A DNA stretch of 51,520 nt, taken from Candidatus Methylomirabilota bacterium (GTDB taxonomy: Bacteria; Methylomirabilota; Methylomirabilia; Rokubacteriales; CSP1-6). Location of the stretch: contig DATFYA010000110.1 in the NCBI GenBank assembly GCA_035315345.1, positions 1 to 51,520 of the forward strand, in the 5' to 3' direction. Shown piece by piece: positions 50,714 to 51,520 of the stretch (positions are counted from its first letter, which is position 1; each line of letters opens with the position of its first letter). The notes beneath the pieces were generated by a model. That model was given only the letters and a program-made list of their open reading frames with translations. It did no database searches and had not been told where the DNA came from. The position numbers and the translations under genes were made by a program.

Positions 50714-51520
50714 CTAGGCGCCGCCGGTGACGACGAGCGTCTGGCCGCTGACGAAGTCGCTGTCCGGGCTGCAGAAGAGGTAGATCGCGCCGGCCGCTTC
50801 TTCCGGGAAGCCGCCGCGGCCGAGCGGGATGGTCTGGTTCATGGCCGCGATGCGCGTGCCCTGCACGCCGACCTTCACCTGCCGGCCGGCCACCTCGATG
50901 GTGCCGGCCTCGCCCTCGGCCAGCGGCTTGGTGAGCCGCGTCTGGATGTAGCCGAAGGCCACGCAGTTCACGGTGACCGCGTAGCGGCCCCACTCCCGGG
51001 CGAGCGTGCGGGTCATGCCGGTCACCGCCGCCTTCGCGGAGGAATAGTTGACCTGGCCCGCGTTGCCCCGCACTCCAGACGTCGAGGAGATCTGCACGAC
51101 TTTTCGAACGACTCGTTCACCCCGTTTCGACTCGGTCTCGAACTGGGCGCGTAGATACGGGGCGAAGGCGCGCAGGATGCGGAACGGCGCGGTCACGTGG
51201 ACGTCCATGATCGCGTACCACTGCTCGTCGGTCATCTTCTGGATGACGTTGTCCCACGTGTAGCCGGCGTTGTTCACGATGACGTGCAGCCCGCCGAGCT
51301 GCTGCACGGCCGTGGCCACGATCCGCTCGCCGAAGTCCTTGGCGGTGACATCACCGTTGCAGGCGACGGCCCGCCCGCCGAGCTTCTCGATGAGCCCGAT
51401 GGTGTCCCGGGCCGGCCCGTCGTCGAGGTCATTCACCACCACCGCGGCCCCATCGCGGGCCAGCCGCAGCGCCACCTGCTGTCCGATGCCGCGTCCCGAA
51501 CCGGTGACGATCGCGACCTT
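50714..51520 (-). CDS. SDR-family oxidoreductase, N-terminus cut by window edge
   Basis: 268 residues are visible and the frame continues past the right edge, so the start is outside the window. The first visible residues are KVAIVTGSGRGIGQQVALRLA, the Rossmann loop of an SDR. NNAG and the catalytic Ser-Tyr-Lys (SSTSGVRGNAGQVNYSSAKAA) are intact, as is the tail SPDSDFVSGQTLVVTGGA. It resembles FabG-like 3-oxoacyl reductases and related 3-hydroxyacyl-CoA dehydrogenases. Next to CaiB and with an acyl-CoA ligase nearby, a role in catabolism of CoA esters is plausible. An extra segment between residues about 180 and 215 is longer than in minimal FabG. Confidence 0.92.
   Translation of the reverse strand, partial: KVAIVTGSGRGIGQQVALRLARDGAAVVVNDLDDGPARDTIGLIEKLGGRAVACNGDVTAKDFGERIVATAVQQLGGLHVIVNNAGYTWDNVIQKMTDEQWYAIMDVHVTAPFRILRAFAPYLRAQFETESKRGERVVRKVVQISSTSGVRGNAGQVNYSSAKAAVTGMTRTLAREWGRYAVTVNCVAFGYIQTRLTKPLAEGEAGTIEVAGRQVKVGVQGTRIAAMNQTIPLGRGGFPEEAAGAIYLFCSPDSDFVSGQTLVVTGGA

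Overview
The window is about 51.5 kb of very GC-rich, gene-dense chromosome from a Gram-negative bacterium. Evidence for the envelope type includes an MlaA lipoprotein and several Sec and Tat signal peptides. GTG and TTG starts and 4-bp gene overlaps are common. The mix of genes (B12-dependent ribonucleotide reductase, Dpp/Opp-type transporters, luciferase-like flavoenzymes, CaiB transferase, short-chain dehydrogenases, a GEMM riboswitch and a sigma-54 promoter) resembles uncultured soil bacteria such as Rokubacteria/Methylomirabilota or a deltaproteobacterial relative. That placement is an inference from gene style only. I saw no tRNA, rRNA, CRISPR array, transposase or phage gene.

Layout. 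1-3.2 kb: a truncated unknown gene, an AhpD-like carboxymuconolactone decarboxylase and a Tat-exported ARPP-1 protein, divergent from a Tim44-like membrane protein. 3.2-9.7 kb: a dehydrogenase-like protein lacking its catalytic Tyr/Lys, an epimerase, L-2-hydroxyglutarate oxidase, a cyclic-nucleotide-binding protein, a serine protease fused through a membrane helix to a rhodanese, and a gamma-glutamyltransferase. 9.8-14.4 kb: nrdJ, interrupted by a 365-residue intein, under a promoter with two likely NrdR boxes. 14.7-20.1 kb: MlaA, a GlcG-like protein, a ComP-like sensor with a nucleotide cyclase output, and an FAD oxidoreductase. 20.2-23.6 kb: a peptide-type ABC transporter (binding protein and two permeases), followed by an internally deleted decarboxylase remnant and two EamA exporters.

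25.8-29.3 kb: a tight cupin / GT28 glycosyltransferase / TPR cluster. 29.3-35.2 kb: an unknown membrane protein, a HAD phosphatase and a peptidase E; a secreted unknown protein under a sigma-54 promoter and a GEMM-I (cyclic-di-GMP type) riboswitch; then a polytopic membrane protein, an AI-2E family transporter and TerC. 35.2-41.9 kb: an LLM flavoenzyme, an ATP-grasp protein, an NTF2-like protein, a second peptide-type ABC set and a PPOX-fold protein. 42-51.5 kb: a TauE-type permease, a carboxyltransferase and a divergent acyl-CoA ligase, then an LLM flavoenzyme, a sugar-phosphate isomerase-like protein, a VOC protein, a beta carbonic anhydrase, a CaiB CoA-transferase and a truncated dehydrogenase. 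These last genes suggest catabolism of CoA-activated acids.

The most interesting locus is at 32.35-32.54 kb. There a canonical -24/-12 promoter sits directly upstream of a complete GEMM-I aptamer whose P1 strand can pair instead with downstream leader RNA. The only gene it controls encodes an exported protein of unknown function. Other items worth a second look are the nrdJ intein at the redox-active cysteine with a decayed second LAGLIDADG motif, the protease-rhodanese fusion, the ComP-like cyclase, and a VOC gene flanked by a direct repeat of the preceding gene's 3' end.
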